Shown here one piece after another: positions 50,279-58,007 of a stretch of 64,000 nucleotides of DNA; the first letter of the stretch is position 1, and each line of letters opens with the position of its first letter. Below the pieces are notes generated by a model, which saw only the letters and a program-made list of their open reading frames with translations, made no database searches and had not been told where the DNA came from. The translations under genes were made by a program, and so were the position numbers. The stretch is from contig NZ_JAAEDI010000012.1 of assembly GCF_018129025.1 (NCBI RefSeq), forward strand, positions 1 through 64,000, given 5' to 3'. Source of the stretch: Neoroseomonas terrae (GTDB lineage: Bacteria > Pseudomonadota > Alphaproteobacteria > Acetobacterales > Acetobacteraceae).

Positions 50279-51385
50279 ATGCTGCAAGCGCCGCCCGCCG
50301 AACCCGGCATGCGCGAGGACGAGGTCGACACGCCGGCGCTGCTGATCGACCTCGATGCCTTCGAGCACAACCTCGACACCATGGCGGCCCTGCTGGCGCC
50401 GACCGGGGCAAGGCTGCGGGCGCATGCCAAGACACACAAATCCGCGGTGATCGCGAAGCTGCAGATGGCACGCGGCGCGGTGGGGCAGTGCGTGCAGAAG
50501 GTGGCGGAGGCCGAGCAGCTCGCCTGGGGTGGCATCCCGGACGTGCTGGTGACCAACCAGGTGGTGGCGCCGCGCAAGCTGGCGCGTCTGGTCGCGCTGG
50601 CGAGGATCTGCAAGGTCGGGCTGTGCACGGATGATCCTGCGCAGGTTGCCTTGGCCGAGCAGGCGGCCGAGGCTGCCGGCGTCCGGCTGCCCGTGCTGGT
50701 CGAGATCGACGTGGGTATGGGGCGCGCCGGCGTGGAGCACGGGCCCGCCGCGGTCGCTCTGGCCGAGCGCATCGCGGCCAGCAGGCATCTGACCTTCGGC
50801 GGGCTGCAGGCCTATCACGGCAGTGCGCAGCACATCCGCAGCCCGGAGCAGCGTGGTGCCGCGATCGCCGAGGCCGTCGCACGGTCGCGCCGGACAGTAG
50901 AACAGCTGAAGCAGCGCGGGCTTGAGTGCCCGATCGTCGGTGGGGCCGGCACCGGCACCTTCCGGCACGAGGCGGCGAGCGGCGTCTATACGGAGATCCA
51001 GGCCGGATCCTATGCCTTCATGGATGTCGACTACGCGAAGAACGAGGATGCGCCGCCGTTCCGGCAGTCGCTGTTCGTGCTGGCGCAGGTCATGAGCCGT
51101 GCGACGCCGGGCGTTGCCGTGGTGGATTGCGGCCACAAGGGCGTGTCGGTCGATTCCGGCATGCCGGGCGTCTGGGAGCGGCCGGGGCTGCGATACGCCG
51201 GCGCCTCGGACGAGCACGGCAAGATCCTCATCGAGGACGGTGTGCCGCCGGCGCTGGGCGAGAAGCTGCGGCTGGCGCCGGGACATTGCGACCCCACGGT
51301 CGATCGCTACGACTGGTATGTCGGCGTGCGGAAGGGGCGGGTCGAATGCCTATGGCCGGTCGCGGCGCGCGGCGCGATGGCGTAG
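50279..51385 (+). CDS. DSD1/D-threonine aldolase family PLP enzyme
   Basis: A 368-residue fold-type III PLP enzyme. The PLP lysine is K51 in LRAHAKTHKSAVIAKLQM. VLVTNQVVAPRKLARLV, VLVEIDVGMGRAGVEHG, GGLQAYHGSAQHI and CPIVGGAGTGTFRHEA follow. The C-terminal metal site is PGHCDPTVDRYDWY; His with Asp two residues on matches D-threonine aldolase, whereas D-serine dehydratases use His-x-Cys. So cleavage of D-beta-hydroxy amino acids is favoured, as an inference. It pairs with a divergent amine oxidase. Confidence 0.87.
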   Translation: MLQAPPAEPGMREDEVDTPALLIDLDAFEHNLDTMAALLAPTGARLRAHAKTHKSAVIAKLQMARGAVGQCVQKVAEAEQLAWGGIPDVLVTNQVVAPRKLARLVALARICKVGLCTDDPAQVALAEQAAEAAGVRLPVLVEIDVGMGRAGVEHGPAAVALAERIAASRHLTFGGLQAYHGSAQHIRSPEQRGAAIAEAVARSRRTVEQLKQRGLECPIVGGAGTGTFRHEAASGVYTEIQAGSYAFMDVDYAKNEDAPPFRQSLFVLAQVMSRATPGVAVVDCGHKGVSVDSGMPGVWERPGLRYAGASDEHGKILIEDGVPPALGEKLRLAPGHCDPTVDRYDWYVGVRKGRVECLWPVAARGAMA

Positions 51386-51388
51386 GCG

Positions 51389-51865
51389 ATGCCCGACTGG
51401 GTGGCGGCGGTCGACCAGCGACTGCGCTGGCTGGCGCGCCGCCGCCGGGGCCGCGCAGCCATGCTGCGGCGGCTGACGCGGGCGATGGCTGCGCTGCCGC
51501 ATGACGACCCGGCGTTGCTCGAACGGTTCCAGCATGCCTGCCTGCAACGGCTGGAAGCGGCGATGGCGGCGAATCCTGTGCTGATGGCCGCGCGTGAGGA
51601 GCTCGCGCATCGGGTCGCGCTGGCCCGCGCCGCGCTGGCCGGCGATGAGGAGGCGCGGCGCGCGCTGGAACGGCGTGAGGACGAGATGTTTCTTGGCGGG
51701 GACGCCTTCGGGGCGGGGCGGGTGCCGGGCCGCGCGGTATGGCTCGCGATGATGGCGAAGGCGGTGCCTGAGGAGATCATGCCCGCCTCGGTGGCGCTGG
51801 TGAACGACCTCCAGACGCTCGGGCGGGATGCGACCCTGCGCGCGCTGGAAGCGATGGCGCGTTAG
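51389..51865 (+). CDS. Hypothetical helical protein
   Basis: A 158-residue protein starting three bases after the aldolase-like gene. It is Arg- and Ala-rich and mostly helical (RLRWLARRRRGRAAMLRRL; RVALARAALAGDEEARRALE), with a more globular end: WLAMMAKAVPEEIMPASVAL and NDLQTLGRDATLRALEAM. No domain recognised. Tight spacing argues for an operon with the PLP enzyme. It is the last clearly chromosomal gene before the phage module. Confidence 0.65.
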   Translation: MPDWVAAVDQRLRWLARRRRGRAAMLRRLTRAMAALPHDDPALLERFQHACLQRLEAAMAANPVLMAAREELAHRVALARAALAGDEEARRALERREDEMFLGGDAFGAGRVPGRAVWLAMMAKAVPEEIMPASVALVNDLQTLGRDATLRALEAMAR

Positions 51866-51973
51866 GGCCGATCGAACGGCTCCGACCCGCAACCAGCCAG
51901 GGCATCAACCACGATGTCCCTGGCTGCCGATTGGGCTGTGGCGGGTGCTCGTCCGGGGTGCGGGGAAAACGCT

Positions 51974-52627
51974 CTACTGACTTGCCCAGATGATCCGGTG
52001 CATCCAGGCGATCTCCGGCAGTTCGAAGCTGTAGGAAGGGTGGGCGGGATTCAGGCTGGCGAGTTCGATGCGCTTGGCCGATTGCCGGCGAAGTTCCTTC
52101 GCCATCACCTCGCCCCTGGCGGTGCGGACTACGACGCGGTCCCCGCGGCGGACGGGCGCGGCGGGGGAGACGACGACGACGTCTCCATCGCGGAACACGG
52201 GCTCCATCGATTCACCCGAGATCTCGAGCGCGTAGGCGTTCGGGTCACCGATCTCGGGTAGGGAAATCTCGTCCCAGGAGCCACCCACGGGGTAGCCGCC
52301 ATCGTCGAAATACCCCTCCCCTCCCGCCTGGGCGAGGCCGATCAGCGGAACCCGGCGACCCACGCCGCCGCGGCCACCGCCGCCGCGCGGCAAGGCCGGC
52401 AGTCCGGAGACCAGCGAGGCGAAATCCTCGATGCCGCGGCCGGTGGCGGAGAGGACCTTGGCGACGCTTTCTGTCGAAGGCCAGCGTGCGCGCCCGTCCA
52501 CGCCGATGCGCTTGGACGGGTTGAAGGCGGTGGGATCGAGCCCTGCCTTCCGGGCCAGGCCCGAGGCCGACAGCCCGTGTTCGGCCGCGAGGGCGTCGAG
52601 GGCGCGCCAGATGTCGTCATGCCGCAT
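51974..52627 (-). CDS. S24/LexA-type transcriptional repressor with HTH
   Basis: A 217-residue regulator. The N-terminal helix-turn-helix covers residues 5-60 (LSASGLARKAGLDPTAFNPS). A Gly-rich linker leads to a LexA-like autoprotease domain with cleavage site A101-G102 (PLIGLAQAGGEGYFDDGG), Ser140 (ISGESMEPVFRDGD) and Lys177 (GEVMAKEL); the 37-residue spacing equals that of LexA. Self-cleavage on DNA damage is therefore expected. It faces away from the phage genes and probably represses them and itself. Close relatives also occur as ordinary chromosomal regulators in alphaproteobacteria, so it may not belong to the phage. ATG 52627 excludes an AT-rich upstream extension. Confidence 0.88.
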   Translation of the reverse strand: MRHDDIWRALDALAAEHGLSASGLARKAGLDPTAFNPSKRIGVDGRARWPSTESVAKVLSATGRGIEDFASLVSGLPALPRGGGGRGGVGRRVPLIGLAQAGGEGYFDDGGYPVGGSWDEISLPEIGDPNAYALEISGESMEPVFRDGDVVVVSPAAPVRRGDRVVVRTARGEVMAKELRRQSAKRIELASLNPAHPSYSFELPEIAWMHRIIWASQ

Positions 52628-52767
52628 GGGGGGTGCGCTTTCCGTGACGCGGCCATCCGACTCCAGATGATGTGCCGCTTCTGGGCAGGCTATCCTAGGT
52701 TTTGTTTCGGAAATCAATAGGAAAATGATCCTTTTGCGGCTTGCCCGCCACAACCAGCACGGTTAAT

Positions 52768-52782
52768 GTTCTTGTATTGTTC
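52768..52782 (+). promoter_or_regulatory. SOS (LexA) box, alphaproteobacterial type GTTC-N7-GTTC
   Basis: The plus strand reads GTTC TTGTATT GTTC, an exact fit to the direct-repeat LexA box of alphaproteobacteria. It lies 22 bases before the start of the first rightward gene (52804) and 141 bases from the divergent repressor start. The surrounding patch (52690-52790) is distinctly AT-rich. DNA-damage control of the rightward genes is the natural reading. Confidence 0.75.
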
Positions 52783-52803
52783 TCTTGATAGGCGAGACCC
52801 CCA

Positions 52804-53178
52804 ATGCGACCTGCCCCCCGCAGCGCTCATACCCCCCGCTTCGCCAGCATCGCCGCAGCCGAGCCGTTCCGCTCGGCCGAGGAGGCCTGGTTCTGGACCA
52901 TGGCCGCGCTGACCGCGCGCCGCGACGGCGCCCGCATCTCCGCCGGCAAGGGAGAGAAGGTCCGGCCCTGCGAACCGGACGACGTGATCAAGTGCCTGGA
53001 CCGACTGTACCGCCACCGGCGGATCGACCTGATCCACGCCCGCGTCATGCGGATCTGGGGCGAGCGCGGCACCGCCCCCGACCCTCGGCACCTGTCCGAA
53101 CGCGCGGATGCGGCGCAGTGGCGGGAGGCGATGAACCGGCTGGAATGGCCGCTGCGAGTGAAGGGGATCGTGGCGTGA
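52804..53178 (+). CDS. Hypothetical protein at the start of the phage module
   Basis: A 124-residue protein. The conserved-looking core is FRSAEEAWFWTMAALTARRD, then RPCEPDDVIKCLDRLYRHRR, HARVMRIWGERGTAPDP and REAMNRLEWPLRVKGIV. Trp, Arg and charged residues in helices suggest a small nucleic-acid- or protein-binding factor. No named domain recognised. It is directly downstream of the SOS box and overlaps the next gene as GTGA, so it is likely among the first genes made on induction. An early regulator (for example an activator of late genes) is possible but unproven. Confidence 0.8.
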   Translation: MRPAPRSAHTPRFASIAAAEPFRSAEEAWFWTMAALTARRDGARISAGKGEKVRPCEPDDVIKCLDRLYRHRRIDLIHARVMRIWGERGTAPDPRHLSERADAAQWREAMNRLEWPLRVKGIVA

Positions 53179-53663
53179 CGACGCCCGGGCATCGGGATGT
53201 GACGACGCCGCAGAATCACGGCGCGACCCCGCGGCTCCGCGCGGCCCGGGAGGCGGCGCAGGAGGTCTGGATCGCCTTTGGCGGCGAGGCAGACCAGGTC
53301 TGGCTGCGCCCGCTGCGCCGCGGCTTCCGCCACTGTTTCGCCGCGCTGCGAGACGAAGCGGGCTGGACTGTGCTGGAACCGCTCTCCGGCCGGCTCGTCA
53401 TCGCGCGGCTGGCGGTGGCTTCCGGCTATGACCTGCCTGGCTTCTATCGACGCGCGGGGTTGGCAGTCGTCGGACCCTTCGCGCCGGGGCCCGCGCGGGT
53501 GGCCTGGCTGCCGGCGCTGCTGCCCTTTACCTGCGTCGGATTATGCCGCGCGGTCCTCGGAGCCGGCGCGCCGCGCGCGGTGACGCCCTGGGGGCTGTTC
53601 CGCCGCCTCGCGAAGATTCTTCGCGATGATAAGAAAAAATTCTTGACCGCTCGCCAATATTAG
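53175..53663 (+). CDS. Hypothetical protein with possible permuted papain-like site
   Basis: A 162-residue protein. The conserved-looking parts are LRRGFRHCFAALRDEAGWTV (His53), LEPLSGRLVIARL, then LLPFTCVGLCRAVLG (Cys120) and VTPWGLFRRLAKIL. A His before a Cys in FTCV-type context recalls circularly permuted NlpC/P60 or papain-like proteins (YiiX type). That would make it a candidate cysteine hydrolase acting on peptidoglycan or peptide bonds; this is my inference from spacing and context only. It ends in a Lys-rich tail. The GTG start overlaps the preceding gene; a strong terminator follows. Confidence 0.75.
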   Translation: MTTPGHRDVTTPQNHGATPRLRAAREAAQEVWIAFGGEADQVWLRPLRRGFRHCFAALRDEAGWTVLEPLSGRLVIARLAVASGYDLPGFYRRAGLAVVGPFAPGPARVAWLPALLPFTCVGLCRAVLGAGAPRAVTPWGLFRRLAKILRDDKKKFLTARQY

Positions 53664-53731
53664 GTCATTAGTCCTCTCGCCAAGGGGCGTACTGCGCCCG
53701 ATGGCCTTCCTCCGATCCCCCATGACCTTGC

Positions 53732-53773
53732 GCGAGCCCGTCCTCCTCATCGGAGGGCGGGCTCGCTGCTTTT
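53732..53773 (+). terminator. Strong rho-independent-type terminator
   Basis: GCGAGCCCG-T-CCTCC (53732-53746) pairs with GGAGG-G-CGGGCTCGC (53752-53766) through 14 Watson-Crick pairs and one T-G, with a five-base loop, and is followed by TGCTTTT. It separates the two small SOS-box genes from the structural genes, so structural expression needs read-through, antitermination or a separate promoter. Confidence 0.85.
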
Positions 53774-53822
53774 CGGGGATGTCGGCGGGAGTTCCTCGCA
53801 TCCGAGAAGGAGCTGCGCGCGC

Positions 53823-54059
53823 ATGGGTGGCCTGTTCCGCGCCCCGAAGCCTGTCGTCGTCGCCCCCGCGCCGGCGCCGGCGACGACTGTCACCACCGAT
53901 CCCACCCAGGCGGCCGAGCAGGCCGCCGCTACCGCCCGGGCCGAGACACGCGCCCGCAGCCGGAACGGCCTGGCGGGCACGGTCGCCACCTCCGCCCGCG
54001 GCCTGCTCGGCGCGCGGGCGGATTTCGGCGCCACGCGCAAATCGCTGCTGGGGGAATGA
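53823..54059 (+). CDS. Small phage protein before the portal gene
   Basis: A 78-residue protein starting MGGLFRAPKPVVVAPAPAPA and continuing with Thr/Ala/Arg-rich sequence to LGARADFGATRKSLLGE. AAGGAG at 53807-53812 supports the ATG at 53823. Small proteins with this M-G-G-L-F start and a C-terminal GxRKxLLG-type end are common at this position in phage structural operons; role unknown. Its stop is four bases from the portal start. Confidence 0.7.
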   Translation: MGGLFRAPKPVVVAPAPAPATTVTTDPTQAAEQAAATARAETRARSRNGLAGTVATSARGLLGARADFGATRKSLLGE

Positions 54060-54063
54060 TGCC

Positions 54064-55473
54064 ATGACGCCCGAGGACATCCTTGCGCGGCACGCCCGCG
54101 CAATCGACCAGCGGCGCGCCTATGACGCGCTCTGGCAGGATTGCTACGACCACGTCCTGCCGGCGATGCCCGCCGAACGGGTCGCGATCTATGACGCGAC
54201 GGCGGCGGATGCGGCGGAACAATTGGCCGCCTCGTTGCTCGCCGAGCTGACGCCCCCCTGGTCTCGCTGGTTCGGACTGGCACCGGGGCGGCCGTTGGAG
54301 GGCGATGCCGAAGCCAGCATTGCGCTGGAGGAAGCGGCGGAGACGCTGCAAGGGCATCTCGATCGCTCGAACTTCACTCTCGAGATGCATCAGGCCTTCC
54401 TGGACCTGGTGATCGCCGGCACCGGCGTGCTGCTGGTCGAGGAAGCGCCGCCGGGCGAGCCTTCCGCCCTGCGCTTCACCGCCGTGCCGCTGGGCGAGGC
54501 GGTGCTGGAGGAAGGACCGTCCGGGCGGCTCGACACCGTCTATCGCGCGGCGCGGCTGACCGAGGCGGAACTGCGCCGGCGCTATCCGGCGGCGCCGTTG
54601 CCGCCCGCGTCCCGGGACGAGGCCGAGGAGAGGCAGCATCGGGTGGTCGAGGCGGTATGGCCCGACTGCGACGGCACGCGCTTCATGGCGATCGCCGCGA
54701 CCGACGCCGGCCCGGTGGTGCTGGCGGAAGGGCGCTTTTCGCAGAGCCCATTCATCGCCTTCCGCTGGCTGAAGGCGCCGGGCGAGATCTATGGCCGCGG
54801 GCCGGTCGCGAAGGCCCTGCCCGACATCCGCACCGCCAACAAGGTGGTTGAGCTGGTACTGAAGAATGCCTCCATCGCCGCGACCGGCATCTGGCAGGCC
54901 GATGATGACGGCGTGCTGAACCCGGCCACGGTGCGGCTCGAACCGGGTGCCATCATCCCGAAGGCGCCGGGGTCGTCGGGGCTCACGCCACTCGCGGCAC
55001 CGGGCAACTTCGATGTGTCGCAGCTCGTGCTGACCGATCTGCGGGCGCGCATCCGCGGGGCGTTGCTGGCGGACCGGCTGGGGCCGCAGCGCAAGGACAA
55101 CATGACGGCGACCGAGGTGCTGGAACGCGCCGCCGAGACGGCGCGGCTGCTCGGCGCGACGTATGGGCGGCTGCAATCGGAGCTGCTGACGCCGCTCGTC
55201 GCGCGCTGCCTCGGCATCCTGCGGCGGCGCGGGGAGATCCCGCCGCTGCTGCTCGATGGGCGGGAGGCGGTGCTGCGGTATCGCAGCCCGCTGGCCCAGG
55301 TGCAGGGCCGCACCGATGCGGCGAACACGCTGCTGTTCCTGCAGGCGGTGCGCAGCATGGGCGATGCCGCGCTGGCGCAGGTCGACCTGCCGGCCGCCGC
55401 CCGCTGGCTGGGCCGGACGCTGTCCGCACCCGCCGAGATCCTTCTTCCCCCCGTTCAGGCCGACAAGGAGTAA
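54064..55473 (+). CDS. Phage portal (head-tail connector) protein, T7 gp8-like
   Basis: A 469-residue podoviral portal, the dodecameric ring through which DNA is packaged. It starts HARAIDQRRAYDALWQDCYD and has the TPPWSRWFGLAPG motif seen in T7-type connectors. WLKAPGEIYGRGPVAKALPD, IRTANKVVELVLKNASIAAT, KDNMTATEVLERAAETARLL and GATYGRLQSELLTPLVARCL follow. The length is slightly below T7 gp8 (about 535). The ATG at 54064 gives the family N-terminus; the longer frame crosses the terminator. First of the uninterrupted structural series. Confidence 0.9.
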   Translation: MTPEDILARHARAIDQRRAYDALWQDCYDHVLPAMPAERVAIYDATAADAAEQLAASLLAELTPPWSRWFGLAPGRPLEGDAEASIALEEAAETLQGHLDRSNFTLEMHQAFLDLVIAGTGVLLVEEAPPGEPSALRFTAVPLGEAVLEEGPSGRLDTVYRAARLTEAELRRRYPAAPLPPASRDEAEERQHRVVEAVWPDCDGTRFMAIAATDAGPVVLAEGRFSQSPFIAFRWLKAPGEIYGRGPVAKALPDIRTANKVVELVLKNASIAATGIWQADDDGVLNPATVRLEPGAIIPKAPGSSGLTPLAAPGNFDVSQLVLTDLRARIRGALLADRLGPQRKDNMTATEVLERAAETARLLGATYGRLQSELLTPLVARCLGILRRRGEIPPLLLDGREAVLRYRSPLAQVQGRTDAANTLLFLQAVRSMGDAALAQVDLPAAARWLGRTLSAPAEILLPPVQADKE

Positions 55474-55476
55474 GCC

Positions 55477-56214
55477 ATGCCCGAGGATCTGCTGGAGACC
55501 GCGCTCGCCGACGATGCCGCGTCGCAGAAGGGCGGCCGTCCGGACGATGTGCCCGAGAAGTTCTGGGATGCCGAGGCGAACGCGATCCGCGTCGAGGCGC
55601 TGCTGAAATCCTATCGCGAGCTGGAGAAGCGGCTGTCCCAGCGCGTCGCCCCGCCGGGCGAGGATGCGCCGGTAGAGGAGCGGTTGCGCTTCCGTCGTGC
55701 CGTCGGCGTGCCGGATGCGCCGGAGGAGTATGCGATCGAGGCGAAGCACGATCTCTGCTGCGCGGATGATGCGATCAATGCGCGGCTGCACGAGGCGGGA
55801 TTCAGCCAGCAACAGGCGCAGCTCGTCTATGACCTGGCGGCCGAACGCCTGCTGCCGCTGATCGCGGAGGCCGCGAGCCAGTTCGAAGCGGAGCGGCAGA
55901 TCGAGACGCTGCGCGCGCATTTCGGCGGCGAGGAACGCTTCCGTCGGATCGCCGGGCAGATCACCGCCTGGGGTCGGGCGAACCTGCCGGCGCCGGTGAT
56001 GGAAGCGCTGTCCAGCACCGCCGAGGGCGTGATCGCGCTGCATCGGATGATGGAGGCGAAGGAGCCAGGCCTGGCGCCGCGCGCCGATGCGAACGCCACG
56101 ACGGATGAGACCGAGCTCCGCGCGATGATGCGCGACCCGCGCTACTGGCGGACGCGGGAGCCGGAATTCGTGCGCCGTGTGACCGATGGATTCCGTCGGC
56201 TCGTGAAAGGCTGA
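55477..56214 (+). CDS. Capsid assembly scaffolding protein, T7 gp9-like
   Basis: A 245-residue acidic, helical protein. The N-terminal part contains RPDDVPEKFWDAEANAIRVE and LLKSYRELEKRLSQ, which is typical of phage scaffold/assembly proteins (VPEKFWD..LLKSYxxLE). Long charged helices follow, ending in MRDPRYWRTREPEFVRRVTD. Scaffolds direct capsid shell assembly and then leave. It lies between portal and capsid genes, exactly as in T7. Confidence 0.85.
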   Translation: MPEDLLETALADDAASQKGGRPDDVPEKFWDAEANAIRVEALLKSYRELEKRLSQRVAPPGEDAPVEERLRFRRAVGVPDAPEEYAIEAKHDLCCADDAINARLHEAGFSQQQAQLVYDLAAERLLPLIAEAASQFEAERQIETLRAHFGGEERFRRIAGQITAWGRANLPAPVMEALSSTAEGVIALHRMMEAKEPGLAPRADANATTDETELRAMMRDPRYWRTREPEFVRRVTDGFRRLVKG

Positions 56215-56289
56215 GGCGAGGGCTGCGGCCCCTCCCTACCAAACGGTGCGGCTTGAGCGCGTGCCCCCCCGTGACGCTCGCCGCGCCCG

Positions 56290-56318
56290 GGGGCGGGCGG
56301 CTTCGTGCTGCCCGCCCC
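56290..56318 (+). terminator. Hairpin between scaffold and capsid genes
   Basis: GGGGCGGGC (56290-56298) and GCCCGCCCC (56310-56318) form a nine-base GC stem, followed by GTCCGTTTCC. The U-content is weak. It may dampen read-through or process the message before the highly expressed capsid gene. The rest of the 56215-56439 gap holds no gene. Confidence 0.5.
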
Positions 56319-56439
56319 GTCCGTTTCCGCCCGCGCATAACCGGCTTCCCGGCGCGCGGGCCGCGTCGCTACCCGGCCCTTCGCGGTCAACCGGGTGGCG
56401 TCGTCTTCCCATCCACGACAGATCGAAAGGGACACCCGA

Positions 56440-57273
56440 ATGTCGGGCACCATCGAACAGGCTTTCGTGAAGCAGTTTGAGGCCGAGGTCGCCGAGGCCT
56501 ATCAGCGCCAGGGCAGCAAGCTGCGCCCGACCGTGCGCTCCAAGAGCGGCGTGAAGGGTGCGAGCACCATCTTCCCGCGCGTCGGCAAGGGGACGGCGGC
56601 GGCCAAGGCGCGCAACGGCGTCGTGCCGGTGATGAACCTGGAATACGCCAACGCCGAATGCTTCCTGCAGGACTACTATGCCGGCGAGTGGATCGACCGG
56701 CTCGACGAGATCAAGTCGAGCATCGACGAGCGCACGGTGATCGCCAATGCCGGCGCCTATGCGCTCGGCCGCAAGACCGATGAGCTGATCGTCGCCGCCC
56801 TCGACACCGCGACGGCCGAGGCGGTGGGCGTCGGCTCGGGCCTGACCGACACTGACGGCCTCACCAAGCAGAAGGTGCTGATGGCCTTCGAGATGCTGGG
56901 TGCAGCCGATGTTCCGGATGACGGCAACCGCTTCGCGGTGGTCGGCTGGAAGCAGTGGTCGGAGCTGCTGCAGATCGACGAGTTCGCCCGTGCCGACTAT
57001 GTCGGCGACGATGCGCTGCCGTGGAAGGGCACGCAGGCGAAGCGCTGGCTCGGCGCGCTGTGGATGCCGCATTCCGGCCTGACCAAGGCGGGGACGCTAC
57101 GCTACTGCTACTTCTACCACCGCACCGCGGTGGGTCATGCGGTCGCTTCCGAGGTCGTCACGGACATCACCTGGCATGGCGATCGCGCCGCGCATTTCGT
57201 GAACAACATGATGTCGCAGGGGGCGGTGATGATCGACCCGACCGGCGTCGTGCGGATGCGCGCCAAGGAGTGA
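56440..57273 (+). CDS. Phage major capsid protein
   Basis: A 277-residue capsid protein of the podoviral type. Key stretches: QAFVKQFEAEVAEAYQRQGS near the N-terminus, STIFPRVGKGTAAAKARNG, QDYYAGEWIDRLDEIKSSID, VIANAGAYALGRKTDELIVA, FAVVGWKQWSELLQIDEFAR and ITWHGDRAAHFVNNMMSQGA. The gene order between scaffold and tail tubular A also fixes the assignment. It is shorter than T7 gp10A (345). ATG 56440 is preceded by a GAAAGGGA site. A long inverted repeat follows. Confidence 0.88.
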   Translation: MSGTIEQAFVKQFEAEVAEAYQRQGSKLRPTVRSKSGVKGASTIFPRVGKGTAAAKARNGVVPVMNLEYANAECFLQDYYAGEWIDRLDEIKSSIDERTVIANAGAYALGRKTDELIVAALDTATAEAVGVGSGLTDTDGLTKQKVLMAFEMLGAADVPDDGNRFAVVGWKQWSELLQIDEFARADYVGDDALPWKGTQAKRWLGALWMPHSGLTKAGTLRYCYFYHRTAVGHAVASEVVTDITWHGDRAAHFVNNMMSQGAVMIDPTGVVRMRAKE

Positions 57274-57277
57274 GCTG

Positions 57278-57412
57278 AAGGTTGGGGGGAGATGAACTCC
57301 GCCCAAACCCCCCTCCTTTTTCTGTCCATTGGCACCGGCCCCGGCGGTCAGTCTCCAAACAGATAGAAAAAGGAGGGGGATCGGGGGAGTTCATCTCCCC
57401 CGACCTTTCTTT
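57278..57412 (+). terminator. Long imperfect inverted repeat after the capsid gene
   Basis: Two arms of nearly 50 bases (57278-57325 and about 57360-57407) are inverted copies: AAGGTTGGGGGGAGATGAAC..., CCTCCTTTTTCTGT versus the reverse of AAAAAGGAGGGGG...CCCCCGACCTT. Each arm also contains its own small hairpin, for example GGGGGAG-TTCAT-CTCCCCC at 57383-57401. In T7 the main late terminator (T-phi) lies at the same place, between capsid and gene 11. The structure could reduce downstream expression. Confidence 0.75.
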
Positions 57413-57434
57413 TCCATTTAGGAGGAATCCCCCG

Positions 57435-58004
57435 ATGGCGCTCTCCGCCCTCGCGCTGTGCTCGCGCGCGCTGTTGAAGATCGGCGCGCAGCCTGTCGCC
57501 TCGCTCGATGAAGGCACGGCCGAGGCCGAGGTGGCGGCCAATCTCTATCCGGGCATTCGCGATGCGCTGTTGTCGGCGCATCCGTGGTCCTTCGCGACGG
57601 CGCAGGCGGCGCTGGCTCGGCTGGCGGCGGTGCCGCGCGCGGATTTCGCGCATGCCTTCCAACTGCCGGCCGGCTTCCTGCGGGCGCTGTCGGCGGGATC
57701 TGCGGGGCGGGCGCGGGGCATCGTGTACCGGCTGCAGGAGGACCGGCTGTTCACGGATGCGGAAAAGGTCGCGCTGACCTATGTCTTCCGGCCAGACGAA
57801 GGCACCTTTCCGCCGTTCTTCGCCGGTGCGCTGGTGGCGCGTCTGGCGGCGGAGTTCTGCATTCCGCTGACGGAGAACAGCTCTCGGGCCGAGATGCTGT
57901 ATCGCCTCGCCGACGCCGAGCTGCGGGTTGCGCGCCAGGCCGACAGCCAGCAGGCGAGCGCGCGGACGATCGAGAACTTCCCCCTCATCAGCGTGCGGGG
58001 CTGA
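57435..58004 (+). CDS. Tail tubular protein A, T7 gp11-like
   Basis: A 189-residue protein forming the upper ring of the podoviral tail. It begins ALSALALCSRALLKIGAQPV and continues with AANLYPGIRDALLSAHPWSF, FAHAFQLPAGFLRALS, VALTYVFRPDEGTFPPFFAG and LAAEFCIPLTENSSRAE, the standard gp11-like sequence of many T7-like and N4-like phages. Length equals T7 gp11 (196). GGAGG at 57421-57425 sets the ATG at 57435. It ends three bases before tail tubular B. Confidence 0.9.
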   Translation: MALSALALCSRALLKIGAQPVASLDEGTAEAEVAANLYPGIRDALLSAHPWSFATAQAALARLAAVPRADFAHAFQLPAGFLRALSAGSAGRARGIVYRLQEDRLFTDAEKVALTYVFRPDEGTFPPFFAGALVARLAAEFCIPLTENSSRAEMLYRLADAELRVARQADSQQASARTIENFPLISVRG

Positions 58005-58007
58005 GCC

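Noticed and set aside
51866-51973. Possible attachment site at the left edge of the phage module
   Set aside because: No tRNA, integrase or repeated core was seen here, so an att site cannot be supported.
53929-56043. 704-residue minus-strand frame across portal and scaffold genes
   Set aside because: Antisense of well-recognised phage genes; Arg/Gln/His-rich without domains.
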